Source: JAEELC01 sp963605425
GTDB taxonomy: Bacteria; Bacillota_I; Bacilli_A; Acholeplasmatales; Anaeroplasmataceae
DNA length: 64,000 nt
NCBI GenBank assembly: GCA_963605425.1
Contig: CAVCUQ010000006.1
Span: 1 to 64,000, forward strand
Direction: 5' to 3'
Of the stretch, positions 23,501 through 32,419 are shown piece by piece (the first letter of the stretch is position 1; each line of letters begins with the position of its first letter). The position numbers and the translations under genes are program-made. Under the pieces are notes generated by a model, which was given only the letters and a program-made list of their open reading frames with translations, made no database searches and had not been told where the DNA came from.

Positions 23501-24394
23501 TTAGAAATAAGAGGAAACATCATTTATTAGTTTTGAAGATGCTTCTTCAGTTAAATCTTTGTGTATTTTATTATTTGGTTTACAAGAAGTAGTGTTATAC
23601 AAGAAGAAGCGACAAGTCTCCGCTCTACCCTTAACCCAGTCATGGAATAAGTCTTTGTTTATGTGGTTTCCTTCTATCTTACAGTTTATAAAGGCTGAAT
23701 ATCCGTAATCTCTCCAAGGACGGGCTAGATATACATTATCAACATTTATATTTGATGTGATTAGGCAATTATTAAATACAAAACCTATTTCGATATCTTT
23801 AGAATGACTAGGAGCTGCAATAAAGCCGTTATTTATAGAATGCAGATGACAGTTCTTAAATAAGGCAGTAGCTGAGCCAAATATAAAATCAATTCCTCCC
23901 TCTATATAACAGCTATCGTATAATTGATGGCTATTTATGCCTTTTAATTCATCTTTAGGTAATATATCTTTGTATCTAATGAGTAAATCTGGTGGTATTG
24001 GCCCAGCAAGCAATGTGTCTTGATCACCTAATAAATTAACATTATAAGCTTTAAAGTTATCTCCTAATACTTCAAGAGCTACTGCTTGACCATATTTGGT
24101 AGCTACATTAGCTTCATTTCTTACAGTTAAATTTTCAAGTGTTACATTATCTCCTAAGACTATCATAGAATAAGTTCTAACTGTTAGATATTCAAAATTG
24201 TTAGAATCTATCTTAGTAAAATAATCCTTGTAGGAAATAATCGTATCTTTTCCTTCGCCAATAATAGTTATATTGTTTTTAGTAACTTTAATCTTTTCTC
24301 TGTATATTCCACTTTTTAAATATAATGTGTCAAAATCGTTCATTTTGCATAATATTTCATTAATTGACACTGTATTATCGATATAATATTTCAT
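23501..24394 (-). CDS. Pectinesterase (CE8 family), cytoplasmic
   Basis: 297 residues of a right-handed beta-helix pectin methylesterase, which removes methyl groups from galacturonate units. Catalytic features are present: GQAVAL (102-107), GDQDTL with the acid Asp126, GIDFIFG with the nucleophile Asp169, and LARPW with Arg225 and Trp227. There is no signal peptide, so it should act in the cytoplasm on imported oligogalacturonides. The gene is divergent from the oligosaccharide ABC transporter and polygalacturonase operon, with shared palindromic operators between. AAGGAG precedes the start. The promoter's -35 overlaps one of those operators, which implies repression in the absence of substrate or by preferred sugars. 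Confidence 0.9.
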   Translation of the reverse strand: MKYYIDNTVSINEILCKMNDFDTLYLKSGIYREKIKVTKNNITIIGEGKDTIISYKDYFTKIDSNNFEYLTVRTYSMIVLGDNVTLENLTVRNEANVATKYGQAVALEVLGDNFKAYNVNLLGDQDTLLAGPIPPDLLIRYKDILPKDELKGINSHQLYDSCYIEGGIDFIFGSATALFKNCHLHSINNGFIAAPSHSKDIEIGFVFNNCLITSNINVDNVYLARPWRDYGYSAFINCKIEGNHINKDLFHDWVKGRAETCRFFLYNTTSCKPNNKIHKDLTEEASSKLINDVSSYF

Positions 24395-24420
24395 GAATTT
24401 AACTCCTTACAATATTTCTT

Positions 24421-24448
24421 ATTATATTCTAATATAAAATATAGTAAA
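24421..24448 (-). promoter_or_regulatory. Promoter of the pectinesterase gene
   Basis: On the minus strand TTTACT (plus 24443-24448), a 16-bp spacer and TATAAT (plus 24421-24426). The -35 overlaps the first palindromic operator. Confidence 0.6.
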
Positions 24449-24492
24449 ACGCTTTTAGAAAACGCTTTCTAATTTTATGAAAAAGTTTTCAT
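24445..24492. promoter_or_regulatory. Three palindromic CcpA/LacI-type operators
   Basis: TAAAACGCTTTTA (24445-24457), AGAAAACGCTTTCT (24457-24470) and ATGAAAAAGTTTTCAT (24477-24492). The first two have the central CG and A/T arms of LacI-family sites such as cre; the third has 7-bp perfect arms. They lie between divergent promoters: the first covers the pectinesterase -35 and the third is about 38 bp before the -35 of the transporter operon. A single LacI-family regulator or CcpA could control both directions. Confidence 0.6.
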
Positions 24493-24530
24493 TAATTATT
24501 GATTTTAAGAGTTATGAATGCTAAAATAGG

Positions 24531-24560
24531 TTGAGGTTAGATAGATAACTATTTTATAAT
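24531..24560 (+). promoter_or_regulatory. Promoter of the pectin oligosaccharide transport operon
   Basis: TTGAGG (24531-24536), an 18-bp spacer and TATAAT (24555-24560), 34 bp before the first gene. Confidence 0.6.
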
Positions 24561-24594
24561 GCAAATTTTTTATTGTTAGAAAGGGAAAAATCAA

Positions 24595-25272
24595 ATGAGT
24601 TTTAAAAAATATAGGCGAATTGATTTAATAACATTGATTGTAATTGGCATTATAACTGAGGCACTTGGTGTATATCTTGCGATGGTTAGTATGTATGGAG
24701 TTAAAACGTACAATCCGTATTCAATTGTCGCATTAGGTTTAATCGCACTTGCTGTAACTCGTTATGGATGGTACGGAGCAATTTTAATTCCATTCCTTGC
24801 AATATCTAACACCACATCTTATATGCTTACTAATATAAATTTCTTGCATAACTCATATAGTGCATTATTTTATATTGTTAGGTTTATCGGATGTCTACTT
24901 ACGATGTCTAGTCCTTTATTACTTATGAAATTCTACAAACAGGAAACGAATTTCTATTTAAGCACTACATCGAAGGTCGCAAGCACAACTGGAATAGTTA
25001 GTTTACTTGCAATTATAATTATTTACATTTTTGTTATTCTTAATTCTTATGTAACAAATGGTTTTAATTTATCGTATCTAGTATACTTATATGCTTTGCT
25101 TTATGCCTTAGTAAATGCAAGTATCGGTATCCTGGCTGCCTTCCTAATTAATATCTTGTTATATAAAAGAGGTACATATAAAAATGTGTATGAAATGCTT
25201 CTTGAAAAACAAATTGAAAAAGAAGCCGAAGAAGAATACTACAATGTAATTAATCAAGAAGAAAAAAATTAA
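24595..25272 (+). CDS. Six-pass membrane protein, first gene of the sugar transport operon
   Basis: 225 residues with about six membrane segments (near 10-32, 40-57, 59-78, 86-107, 128-150, 158-190) and a charged cytoplasmic tail (EKQIEKEAEEEYY). I do not recognise the family. The RYGWYGAILIPFLAISN segment is loosely like helices of ECF-type S components, but this is weak. It is the promoter-proximal gene of a ten-gene run that includes an ABC sugar importer and polygalacturonase, so a role in uptake or sensing of pectin fragments is likely by context only. The next gene starts about 20 bp later. Confidence 0.7.
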   Translation: MSFKKYRRIDLITLIVIGIITEALGVYLAMVSMYGVKTYNPYSIVALGLIALAVTRYGWYGAILIPFLAISNTTSYMLTNINFLHNSYSALFYIVRFIGCLLTMSSPLLLMKFYKQETNFYLSTTSKVASTTGIVSLLAIIIIYIFVILNSYVTNGFNLSYLVYLYALLYALVNASIGILAAFLINILLYKRGTYKNVYEMLLEKQIEKEAEEEYYNVINQEEKN

Positions 25273-25292
25273 ATGAAAGGATTGTGATCGAC

Positions 25293-26321
25293 ATGGCTAA
25301 GATAAACGGCATGGAAGTTAATGAAGCTGTCTTAGACGAGATGGAGAGAACAAAATGGCAAAGAACTGGTAAAACTTTACTTAAAGACTGGCGTCTATAT
25401 GTCCTATTATTACCTTTGCTTATCTTCATGCTATTATTCAAGTATATGCCAATTAAAGGTATCCTTGTAGCTTTCAAATTTAATGAATCTACTAAAGATG
25501 CTTTAGACATGGACTGGTATGGTGTATATAATCTAAAAACTGCCTTATTTAATGACTCTACATTCTGGCGTGCATTTAGAAATACATTCGTAAATTCTAT
25601 GTATGGTCTATTCTTAGGATTCCCTATTCCTATTTTACTAGCACTTGAATTTAGCGAAATCAAAAATTATGGCTATAGATCAGTACTTCAAGTTTGTTCT
25701 TACTTACCTAAGTTCTTATCAACAGTTATAACAACAACAATTATTACTATTTGGTGTAAACACGTAACAGTAAGCGGAAATGACTTTAAAGGTATTTTAA
25801 CTGTTATCTTCGAAAATTTTGGTTGGTTAGCAAAATCAGAAGCTGGTAAATATACTATTCAAGGTGGTATTTTATATCAAGCTAGATTCTTCAGACCTGT
25901 ATATCAAATTTCTGGTATTTGGGAAGCAAGTGGTTACGGTTCAATCGTATACTTCGCAGCTATACTTGCTATTTCACCTTCAAGCTATGAAGCAGCAAGA
26001 ATTGATGGAGCTTCTAAATTACAACAAATCAGATATGTTACAATTCCAGGTATGGCACCTACACTAAGTATCATGCTTATCATGCGTATTGGACAAGTAT
26101 TAAATATCGGTTATGAAAAGGTATTGTTATTATATACAGCTGAATCTTATGAAACAGCTGACGTAGTATCTACATATATCGCTCGTAAGAGAGATTTAGG
26201 TACAGACGTAGCTACTTCAGTAGGTATTGGTGCTGACTTAATGAACTCTTTAATCGCTATGGCTCTAGTACTTGGTGCAAACGCAATATCTAGAAAAGTT
26301 TCTGATACATCATTATTCTAG
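25293..26321 (+). CDS. ABC sugar transporter permease (LplB-type)
   Basis: 342 residues from ATG 25293 (MAKINGMEVN); a GTG at 25284 is a possible alternative. It is a binding-protein-dependent transport permease of the family that includes LplB and YteP, which bring in oligosaccharides including rhamnogalacturonan fragments. Visible are about six membrane segments starting with WRLYVLLLPLLIFMLLFKYMPI and the EAA loop SYEAARIDGASKLQQIRYVTIPGM that docks on the ATPase. It pairs with the next permease, the large binding lipoprotein and the MsmX-like ATPase in the same operon. An insert near 190-210 (AKSEAGKYTIQGG) is longer than in typical members. Confidence 0.9.
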   Translation: MAKINGMEVNEAVLDEMERTKWQRTGKTLLKDWRLYVLLLPLLIFMLLFKYMPIKGILVAFKFNESTKDALDMDWYGVYNLKTALFNDSTFWRAFRNTFVNSMYGLFLGFPIPILLALEFSEIKNYGYRSVLQVCSYLPKFLSTVITTTIITIWCKHVTVSGNDFKGILTVIFENFGWLAKSEAGKYTIQGGILYQARFFRPVYQISGIWEASGYGSIVYFAAILAISPSSYEAARIDGASKLQQIRYVTIPGMAPTLSIMLIMRIGQVLNIGYEKVLLLYTAESYETADVVSTYIARKRDLGTDVATSVGIGADLMNSLIAMALVLGANAISRKVSDTSLF

Positions 26322-26340
26322 AAGGAGGTCTTAAATAATT

Positions 26341-27270
26341 ATGAAACGTTTAGATAAAACAGAAATAGTTTTTAAGATTCTTTCTTACATCTTATTAACT
26401 TTATTTGCTGTAATGTGTATTTACCCTTTAATTTACGTACTTGCAGTAGGTCTTTCAGACTCAACAGGTTATGCAAGTAACCAAATCAGCTTATTACCTC
26501 TTATCAGCGATGGTAATGGTGGTGTTAAGGTTGGTATTGCATGGGGTGTTTATGATAATGATAACCCATCACTTTTAAAAGGTAACGCATTCTTATATAT
26601 TCTTTCACAAAAAGAATTCTGGTTCGCATATTGTAACACTATATTCTATGCATTCTATGGAACTATCGTATCTATGATTGTTGCAGTCACAGGTGGATAT
26701 GCTCTTTCTAAATCACGTTTAATGTTTAATAGAGGATTCAACTTCTTATTAACATTCACAATGTGGTTCAATGCAGGTATTATTGCTACATATAAGAACT
26801 TCGTAGACTTAGGTATTGACAATAAATATGGATTTATCTTAGGTTTAGGTTTCAACGCATTTAACATCGTTCTACTTAGAAACGGATTTAAAGGTGTTCC
26901 TAGCGAAATTGAAGAAGCTGCAACTATTGATGGTGCAACTGAATTCCAATTATTAACTAAGATTTATATGCCAATGTCAAAATCAACTATTGCAACCGTT
27001 ACAATGTTCTATGCATTGTCTCGTTGGAATGGTTATTATTGGGCATCTGTTTTACTTGGTACTTATGAAAATAAGCCACTACAAGTATATATGAGAGAGA
27101 TGCTAGATCAAGGTGACACAGCTAAAGACTGGGATTCAATGTATAATTTCAGTCAAGATGGTTATATGTTCGCCATGGTTGTTTGTTCTATTATTCCAAT
27201 TATTATAATTTACCCAACAATGCAAAAATACTTTGCTGCCGGAGTAAATTTAGGTGGAGTTAAGGAATAG
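26341..27270 (+). CDS. ABC sugar transporter permease (LplC/YtcP-type)
   Basis: 309 residues, the second inner-membrane subunit of the importer. Six membrane segments are predicted; the N-terminal one is YILLTLFAVMCIYPLIYVLAV, and the EAA loop is EIEEAATIDGATEFQLLTKIYMPMS. The C-terminal YPTMQKYFAAGVNLGGVKE ending is characteristic of YtcP/LplC-type permeases (QKYFxxGxxxGAxKG). AAGGAGG precedes the start. It should form a heterodimer with the LplB-type permease encoded 19 bp upstream. Confidence 0.92.
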   Translation: MKRLDKTEIVFKILSYILLTLFAVMCIYPLIYVLAVGLSDSTGYASNQISLLPLISDGNGGVKVGIAWGVYDNDNPSLLKGNAFLYILSQKEFWFAYCNTIFYAFYGTIVSMIVAVTGGYALSKSRLMFNRGFNFLLTFTMWFNAGIIATYKNFVDLGIDNKYGFILGLGFNAFNIVLLRNGFKGVPSEIEEAATIDGATEFQLLTKIYMPMSKSTIATVTMFYALSRWNGYYWASVLLGTYENKPLQVYMREMLDQGDTAKDWDSMYNFSQDGYMFAMVVCSIIPIIIIYPTMQKYFAAGVNLGGVKE

Positions 27271-27294
27271 AAAAGAAAAAAGGAGAAAAAAGAA

Positions 27295-29547
27295 ATGAAA
27301 AAACAAATTAAATTAGCTGGTATTTCAGCATTAGCAGTATTAGGTATTGCTAGTCTTGCTTCTTGTGGAAACAACGAAGACAATAATACAAAATTAGCAG
27401 TTGGTGGAGAATTAAATATCTCTATGAACTACCAAGTTAAGAAGGTTGGACAAACAGGTTTAACTTATCAAGGAACTGGTACTAGAAAACTAGATTATGC
27501 TAATATTACATTAACAAAAGATACAATGCTTCCAACTTGGACTTGTCTTCAAGGAAAGCTTAATGATAAGTATAGTAGTGAAAAGACATCTGATATTACT
27601 TTCACAGATTCTTGTTACTATGATCAAAGTGATTATAAGAAAGACTTCGAACAACACTGGGTTAACGGTTTCACAGATGCTAATGGCAAGAATGTTGACC
27701 TTGTAATGGGTGGAGCTAAATATTATACTCAATATGCAAATGATGGTAAGTTACTTGCTATTGATGAATATCTAGATCAAATGCCTAACTTCAAGGCTTG
27801 GGTAGAAAAGAACTCAGACATTTGGGCATCTATGCAACACACTGATGGTCATGTTTACTTTACTCCATACTTCGATGGTTTAAACTCAATCGAAAAGATG
27901 TTCTTAATGAATACATCTTATGTAGAAAAATTATTAGATGGTGAAATTGCTGCTGAAGATGAAAACGTTAATTTAGATGCTACACAATATACACCATATG
28001 TTGTAGAAACTTCTGAACAAACTTTAACTGTTTCAGTTGATGGTGTATGTAAGACTATTACAGCTAACTTTGCTGAAGCTAACAATGCTGTTAAGAAGCA
28101 AAACGATTTATCATCTAAGAATGGTAAGACTTTAGTAGAAGCTTTAAAGGCAGCTTTACTTGCTGAATACGGTTCTGCAATCGCTCAATCTGCCGGTGGT
28201 ACTGCTACAGGTGATGCAGTAGTTTATTCAAAATTATCAGAAATCTTCACTGGTGAAAGTGCTTGCTATAATACAGATGATTTAGTAGCTTTATTACGTT
28301 GCGTTAAGACTTGTCCTAAGACTTTAACTGGTAATGCTGGTGCTATTATGAACCCAATTTCTCCACGTACAGCAGAAAATAAGCGTACTATTGACTTAGT
28401 TTCTCTAATTAGCTTATGGGGATTAAAAGGTAATGATTCTGAAAACGGTAAACTTTACTACGATGTAAATGGTGAATTAAAAGATGGAAGAACTACTGAA
28501 GCAACTTATTCAGTTGGTTTAGATAATTTACATAAATTATATCAAGAAGGTTTATTTGTTCAAAACTTCACTTCAGATGCAAGTGGTAAGGCAATGGGAT
28601 CAACTGAGTGGAGAGGTACAAATATTAATAATGGTACTGGATTCCTATATTATGATTATAATGGTACAACTTCTCCATTTAATGATGATGTAACTACAGG
28701 TTCTAAAGGCTTTGCTCAACCAGTTCTTGCTCCAGTTGTTAAGTGGCAAGCTGATTCAACTAAGACTTTAAATTACAAAGGTACTAATTTAGCTGGTACA
28801 TATTTCAGATATTCTGAAGCTAACCGTGCATTAAAAGATGGTGGTTGGTGTATTCCTGCTGATTCAGATAATAAGGGTACTGCATTAGCATTAATGGATT
28901 ACTTATTCTCTGATGAAGGTGCAAGAATTCAAGATTTCGGACCAGACACTGGTGAATATTGGACATTAAAGACTGATGGTAAAGCTGGTAATACTGATTA
29001 TGAAAATGCAGTATGTAAGATTAATGGTGGTACATCTCCAATCATTGCTGAAGCAGTATTAAATGATGTTAAGAGCAACTCTGAAGGTATAACTTGGAAC
29101 GACTATTATAGAGCATTTATTGGTTCAACTCAAGGTATTGGTCATATTAGAGAAGATTCTCTTGATTACCAAACAACATACTCTCAAAAATCAAGAGATG
29201 GTTTAAGTAATGTTCAAGCAGCTATTAAGTCAGGTGCTATGTATTTAGCTCAAACTTCAATCGATTCAAATACAAGCAAGTTCTTCATATCTGTTCCTCA
29301 AACTATTGCAATCAGTAGTGATGATTTAACAAAGATCAATTCTCAAACTGAACAAGTTAAACAAGTTACAATTTGGAATTCTAGTGATTCTAAGGTTCTT
29401 TGCCCAGCTATCAACTGGATCTTAACTGGTGAATCTGCTGTATCTACTCAATATTCTAGTAAGAGTGCTATGTTTGCTGATTTTGATAAGATTAATTCAG
29501 TATATCTAGAAGCTTATACTAAGGGTGCTAAGAAAATTATAAAGTAA
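27295..29547 (+). CDS. Large extracellular solute-binding lipoprotein of the sugar ABC transporter
   Basis: 750 residues, with a lipoprotein signal ending LASC (Cys24). The mature part is a family 1 sugar-binding protein, as shown by the C-terminal segment GGWCIPADSDNKGTALALMD followed by LFSDEGARIQDFGPDTGEYW, typical of LplA-like binding proteins. It captures oligosaccharides, presumably oligogalacturonides given the neighbouring GH28 and CE8 genes, and delivers them to the two permeases. Usual relatives have 430-560 residues; the extra length lies in an Ala/Thr-rich middle (about 200-370), perhaps an extra domain for longer chains. The ribosome site AAGGAG is strong. A stem-loop directly after the gene probably favours its higher expression. 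Confidence 0.9.
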   Translation: MKKQIKLAGISALAVLGIASLASCGNNEDNNTKLAVGGELNISMNYQVKKVGQTGLTYQGTGTRKLDYANITLTKDTMLPTWTCLQGKLNDKYSSEKTSDITFTDSCYYDQSDYKKDFEQHWVNGFTDANGKNVDLVMGGAKYYTQYANDGKLLAIDEYLDQMPNFKAWVEKNSDIWASMQHTDGHVYFTPYFDGLNSIEKMFLMNTSYVEKLLDGEIAAEDENVNLDATQYTPYVVETSEQTLTVSVDGVCKTITANFAEANNAVKKQNDLSSKNGKTLVEALKAALLAEYGSAIAQSAGGTATGDAVVYSKLSEIFTGESACYNTDDLVALLRCVKTCPKTLTGNAGAIMNPISPRTAENKRTIDLVSLISLWGLKGNDSENGKLYYDVNGELKDGRTTEATYSVGLDNLHKLYQEGLFVQNFTSDASGKAMGSTEWRGTNINNGTGFLYYDYNGTTSPFNDDVTTGSKGFAQPVLAPVVKWQADSTKTLNYKGTNLAGTYFRYSEANRALKDGGWCIPADSDNKGTALALMDYLFSDEGARIQDFGPDTGEYWTLKTDGKAGNTDYENAVCKINGGTSPIIAEAVLNDVKSNSEGITWNDYYRAFIGSTQGIGHIREDSLDYQTTYSQKSRDGLSNVQAAIKSGAMYLAQTSIDSNTSKFFISVPQTIAISSDDLTKINSQTEQVKQVTIWNSSDSKVLCPAINWILTGESAVSTQYSSKSAMFADFDKINSVYLEAYTKGAKKIIK

Positions 29548-29555
29548 ATTTTTGA

Positions 29556-29596
29556 TAATGACTTTACCTTCTAATTCTTTGAGGGTAAAGTTAATT
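29556..29596 (+). promoter_or_regulatory. Intercistronic stem-loop after the binding-protein gene
   Basis: ACTTTACC (29561-29568) and GGTAAAGT (29584-29591) form a perfect 8-bp stem that can extend outward (ATAATG/TAATTAT). No long T run follows, so it is more likely an mRNA stabiliser or partial terminator that sets a high ratio of binding protein to downstream products. Confidence 0.55.
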
Positions 29597-29619
29597 ATTG
29601 TATTGTTTTGGAGGAAATT

Positions 29620-30327
29620 ATGAAAAATAACAAAACAAAATTTCAAAAAATTATTATTGTTGTTGCATTATTAGTTTCCGCATGTATTTTAATTGGATCA
29701 CTTGTATTTGTTAATTCAAGTTGGCAAGTTCTAAGAGCTGTTGGACAACGTGTAGCAAACAATGGAAATACTTTCTATTGGAATGCTCTTGATGGTGAAT
29801 CAGTTGTTCAAACTGCTAATGGTTGGACTGACGCAGAAACAAACTTATTCTATTATGATTTCTGGAAGCATATTCAAGATGCAAATAATGGATTGTTTTG
29901 GACTTCTATAGTAGGTTTTGTTACTGTTGCTATTGCTGCTATTGCAGGTAATTTTTCAAGAAGAAAATTCTACATTTCAAATCTAGTTTGTGGATTATTT
30001 TATCCTATTGCAACAATTGTTAGTTCTATCATTACTTTTGTTAAATTAGGAAAAGTTAGTTCTGAATTTGCTAAATGTGGTGAAGACTTCCAATTGTATT
30101 ATCAATCAGAAATTGCAAAAGCAGAAAAATATAATCAAAGTACAGAAAGCATAAAAGTAATTACTGGTAATTCAATAAGTGCATATTATGTTATTCTTGT
30201 GATCACAATTTTATTTGCTGCACTATTTTGCTATGTTACAATTAATAAGTTCTTAAAAACTTATCCAGGAATAAATAAGGAAAATAATATTGATTCTACA
30301 TCAAATACTTTTGCGGAGGAAAAATAA
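29620..30327 (+). CDS. Four-pass membrane protein of the sugar operon, unknown function
   Basis: 235 residues from ATG 29620, chosen because GGAGG lies just before it; the frame is also open from TTG 29608. Membrane segments lie at about 10-32, 93-111, 118-142 and 188-208. The 60-residue loop after the first segment has aromatic residues (SSWQVLRAV, FYWNALDGE) and should be outside. No known family is recognised. It overlaps the next gene by 1 bp and sits between the binding protein and ATPase genes of one importer. A transporter accessory or a membrane organiser is possible; only the context supports it. Confidence 0.7.
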   Translation: MKNNKTKFQKIIIVVALLVSACILIGSLVFVNSSWQVLRAVGQRVANNGNTFYWNALDGESVVQTANGWTDAETNLFYYDFWKHIQDANNGLFWTSIVGFVTVAIAAIAGNFSRRKFYISNLVCGLFYPIATIVSSIITFVKLGKVSSEFAKCGEDFQLYYQSEIAKAEKYNQSTESIKVITGNSISAYYVILVITILFAALFCYVTINKFLKTYPGINKENNIDSTSNTFAEEK

Positions 30328-31067
30328 TGAATAATAATATTAATCAAGAAGTTTCTTCTAAAAGAGAACTAAAAAAGAAATTAAAAGAAGAGCGTTTAGC
30401 TCAACATCAAGCTATAATTTCATCAATGAGTGAAGCAGAATATGCAAACATGCAATTAGAGAAGATGCGTTATTTTGATAATAAGACATCTCATACTCTA
30501 GGTTATGTAGGTATTGTAACATCTTTACTTGCGATGTTTTTTGCTTTAAATACAATTGACCCAGCTTATTTCTTAGGCGGAGTTGGTACTGTAATTGCAA
30601 TTCTTATGAATATATTTATCTTATTAACAGGTTTCTTAACTGTTGAAAAGGTAAAGGCTTATTCTATAGGATACTCAAAGTACATGATTGTATTAGGTGG
30701 ATTATCTGTATTAAGAATATTCTGGTATCCTCTTTCTACAATGAGATTATATAATCAAATGATTTCTCAAATTAAATCTGGAGATTATCAAACATATGGT
30801 GAAGTTACATCTAATTTTAACTATAAACTTGGAGCTTCAATCATAGCTGGTACTCCTCTTGATGCAAATGGAAACAACTGTGCAAATGATTTAAGTAAAT
30901 TTGATCATATTGCAACAGCAGGTTACTTCAGTGCTAATGGAAACATTAGAGGAATTGTTATGATCATTTTATTAGCAATATCAGCTGCAAGCTTTATTGC
31001 TGGTGGTATCATTGGATACATTAAGGCTAAAAAATTAAAAGATTATTTAGCTACATTAGAAAACTAG
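30327..31067 (+). CDS. Four-pass membrane protein with charged N-terminal helix, unknown function
   Basis: 246 residues. The N-terminal 48 residues are a charged helix (SSKRELKKKLKEERLAQHQA), followed by membrane segments at about 52-75, 80-103, 112-133 and 210-233. The region between the last two (about 134-209) is polar and probably outside. Start overlaps the upstream stop by 1 bp and the ATPase gene follows after 10 bp, so expression is tied to the importer. The general plan (cytoplasmic charged helix, then four membrane segments) recurs in the gene at 32420. I recognise no family. Confidence 0.7.
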   Translation: MNNNINQEVSSKRELKKKLKEERLAQHQAIISSMSEAEYANMQLEKMRYFDNKTSHTLGYVGIVTSLLAMFFALNTIDPAYFLGGVGTVIAILMNIFILLTGFLTVEKVKAYSIGYSKYMIVLGGLSVLRIFWYPLSTMRLYNQMISQIKSGDYQTYGEVTSNFNYKLGASIIAGTPLDANGNNCANDLSKFDHIATAGYFSANGNIRGIVMIILLAISAASFIAGGIIGYIKAKKLKDYLATLEN

Positions 31068-31077
31068 GAGGTAGATT

Positions 31078-32403
31078 ATGTCAACAATCGTAAGTTTAAA
31101 AGATGTTAATAAAGTTTACCCTAGTGGTGTTCACGCTGTTTACGATTTCAACATTGAAATCGAACAAGGTGAATTTATCGTAATGTGCGGTCCTTCTGGA
31201 TGCGGAAAATCAACAACATTACGTATGATTGCTGGTCTTGAAGAAATTTCAAGCGGTGATCTAATTATCAATGGAAAACGTTGCAATGATTTAGCTCCTC
31301 GTGATAGAAATATTGCAATGGTATTCCAAAACTATGCGCTTTATGCTCATATGACAGTTTATCATAATCTTGCTTTCTCATTAATGATTAGAAAGATGGA
31401 TAGTGATGAAATTCATAGACGTGTAATGAAAGCTGCTGAAATGCTTGGTTTAATTCCATATTTAAATAGAAAGCCAAAGCAATTATCAGGTGGTCAACGT
31501 CAAAGAGTTGCTGTAGGTCGTGCTATTGTACGTAACCCAGTTGTTTACTTACTTGATGAACCTCTTTCAAACCTTGATGCTAAATTACGTGCATCAATGC
31601 GTAAAGAATTAGCTACATTACATCATAGTTTAAATGCTACATTTATCTACGTAACACACGACCAAATTGAAGCTTTAACATTAGCTGATAGAATCGTCGT
31701 TATGTCTGATGGACGTGTACAACAAATTGCATCTCCAAAAGAAATGTTTGATAGACCTGAAAATATCTTCGTTGCTGGTTTCATCGGAACACCTCCAATG
31801 AACTTCTATCATGGTTACTTAAATGATGAATGTAAGTTTGTTCAATATAATGCTAGATTAGCTAATAAATTAAGTGATTCTGATTTTGCACAATTACAAA
31901 GTGCTAACTTAGTTGGTAAAGTTGTAAGTGCTAAGATTTTAAGTGGTAACTTAATTCAAATTGAAAATGCTACAGTTTCAGTTGATGGTGTATTTGAAAA
32001 GTATGATAACAAAGAAACTACAGTTTCTGTATATGTTGCTTCAAATGGATACATCGGTGAAGTTTGTGAATCATCACTTACTCCAACTGAATCTCAAAGA
32101 GCTGAATTACAACCATATGTTGGTAAGGCTGTCGTAATGGCATCTAGACCAGATTATGTATATATGGATGAAGCAGCTTTAACAGAATTTAAAGATTCTG
32201 TAATCACATTAAACCTAGATTATCAAGAACATTTAGGTGCTTATAACCTAGTTTATGGTGAAATTAATGGTGAACGTTGTATTGCAAGAGTTAATGCAAG
32301 AGACGAAGCTAAAGATAAGCAATTCAAGGTTGCATTTGATATGAGTAAGATTTTATTCTTCGATATCGATACTACAAGTAGAATTACTGAAAGAAATAAG
32401 TAG
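31078..32403 (+). CDS. msmX: ABC transporter ATP-binding protein, MsmX/UgpC type
   Basis: 441 residues. Walker A GPSGCGKST (38-46), Q-loop in VFQNYALYAHM, signature LSGGQRQR, Walker B and D-loop in LLDEPLSNLDAKLR and the switch His in VTHDQIEA are all present. The C-terminal half is the OB/TOBE regulatory domain of the carbohydrate-importer ATPases (MsmX, MalK, UgpC), with SRPDYVYMDE and an HLGAYNLVYGEINGE-like strand pair. It is longer than the usual 365-370 residues, mostly in that domain. It energises the LplB/LplC-like permeases encoded upstream. In Bacillus one MsmX serves several importers; here it is inside the operon, so it may be dedicated. Confidence 0.93.
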   Translation: MSTIVSLKDVNKVYPSGVHAVYDFNIEIEQGEFIVMCGPSGCGKSTTLRMIAGLEEISSGDLIINGKRCNDLAPRDRNIAMVFQNYALYAHMTVYHNLAFSLMIRKMDSDEIHRRVMKAAEMLGLIPYLNRKPKQLSGGQRQRVAVGRAIVRNPVVYLLDEPLSNLDAKLRASMRKELATLHHSLNATFIYVTHDQIEALTLADRIVVMSDGRVQQIASPKEMFDRPENIFVAGFIGTPPMNFYHGYLNDECKFVQYNARLANKLSDSDFAQLQSANLVGKVVSAKILSGNLIQIENATVSVDGVFEKYDNKETTVSVYVASNGYIGEVCESSLTPTESQRAELQPYVGKAVVMASRPDYVYMDEAALTEFKDSVITLNLDYQEHLGAYNLVYGEINGERCIARVNARDEAKDKQFKVAFDMSKILFFDIDTTSRITERNK

Positions 32404-32419
32404 ATTGGAGTGATAATTT

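Noticed and set aside
25250..25663. 137-codon minus-strand frame over the first permease gene
   Set aside because: Antisense to a conserved permease; no ribosome site.
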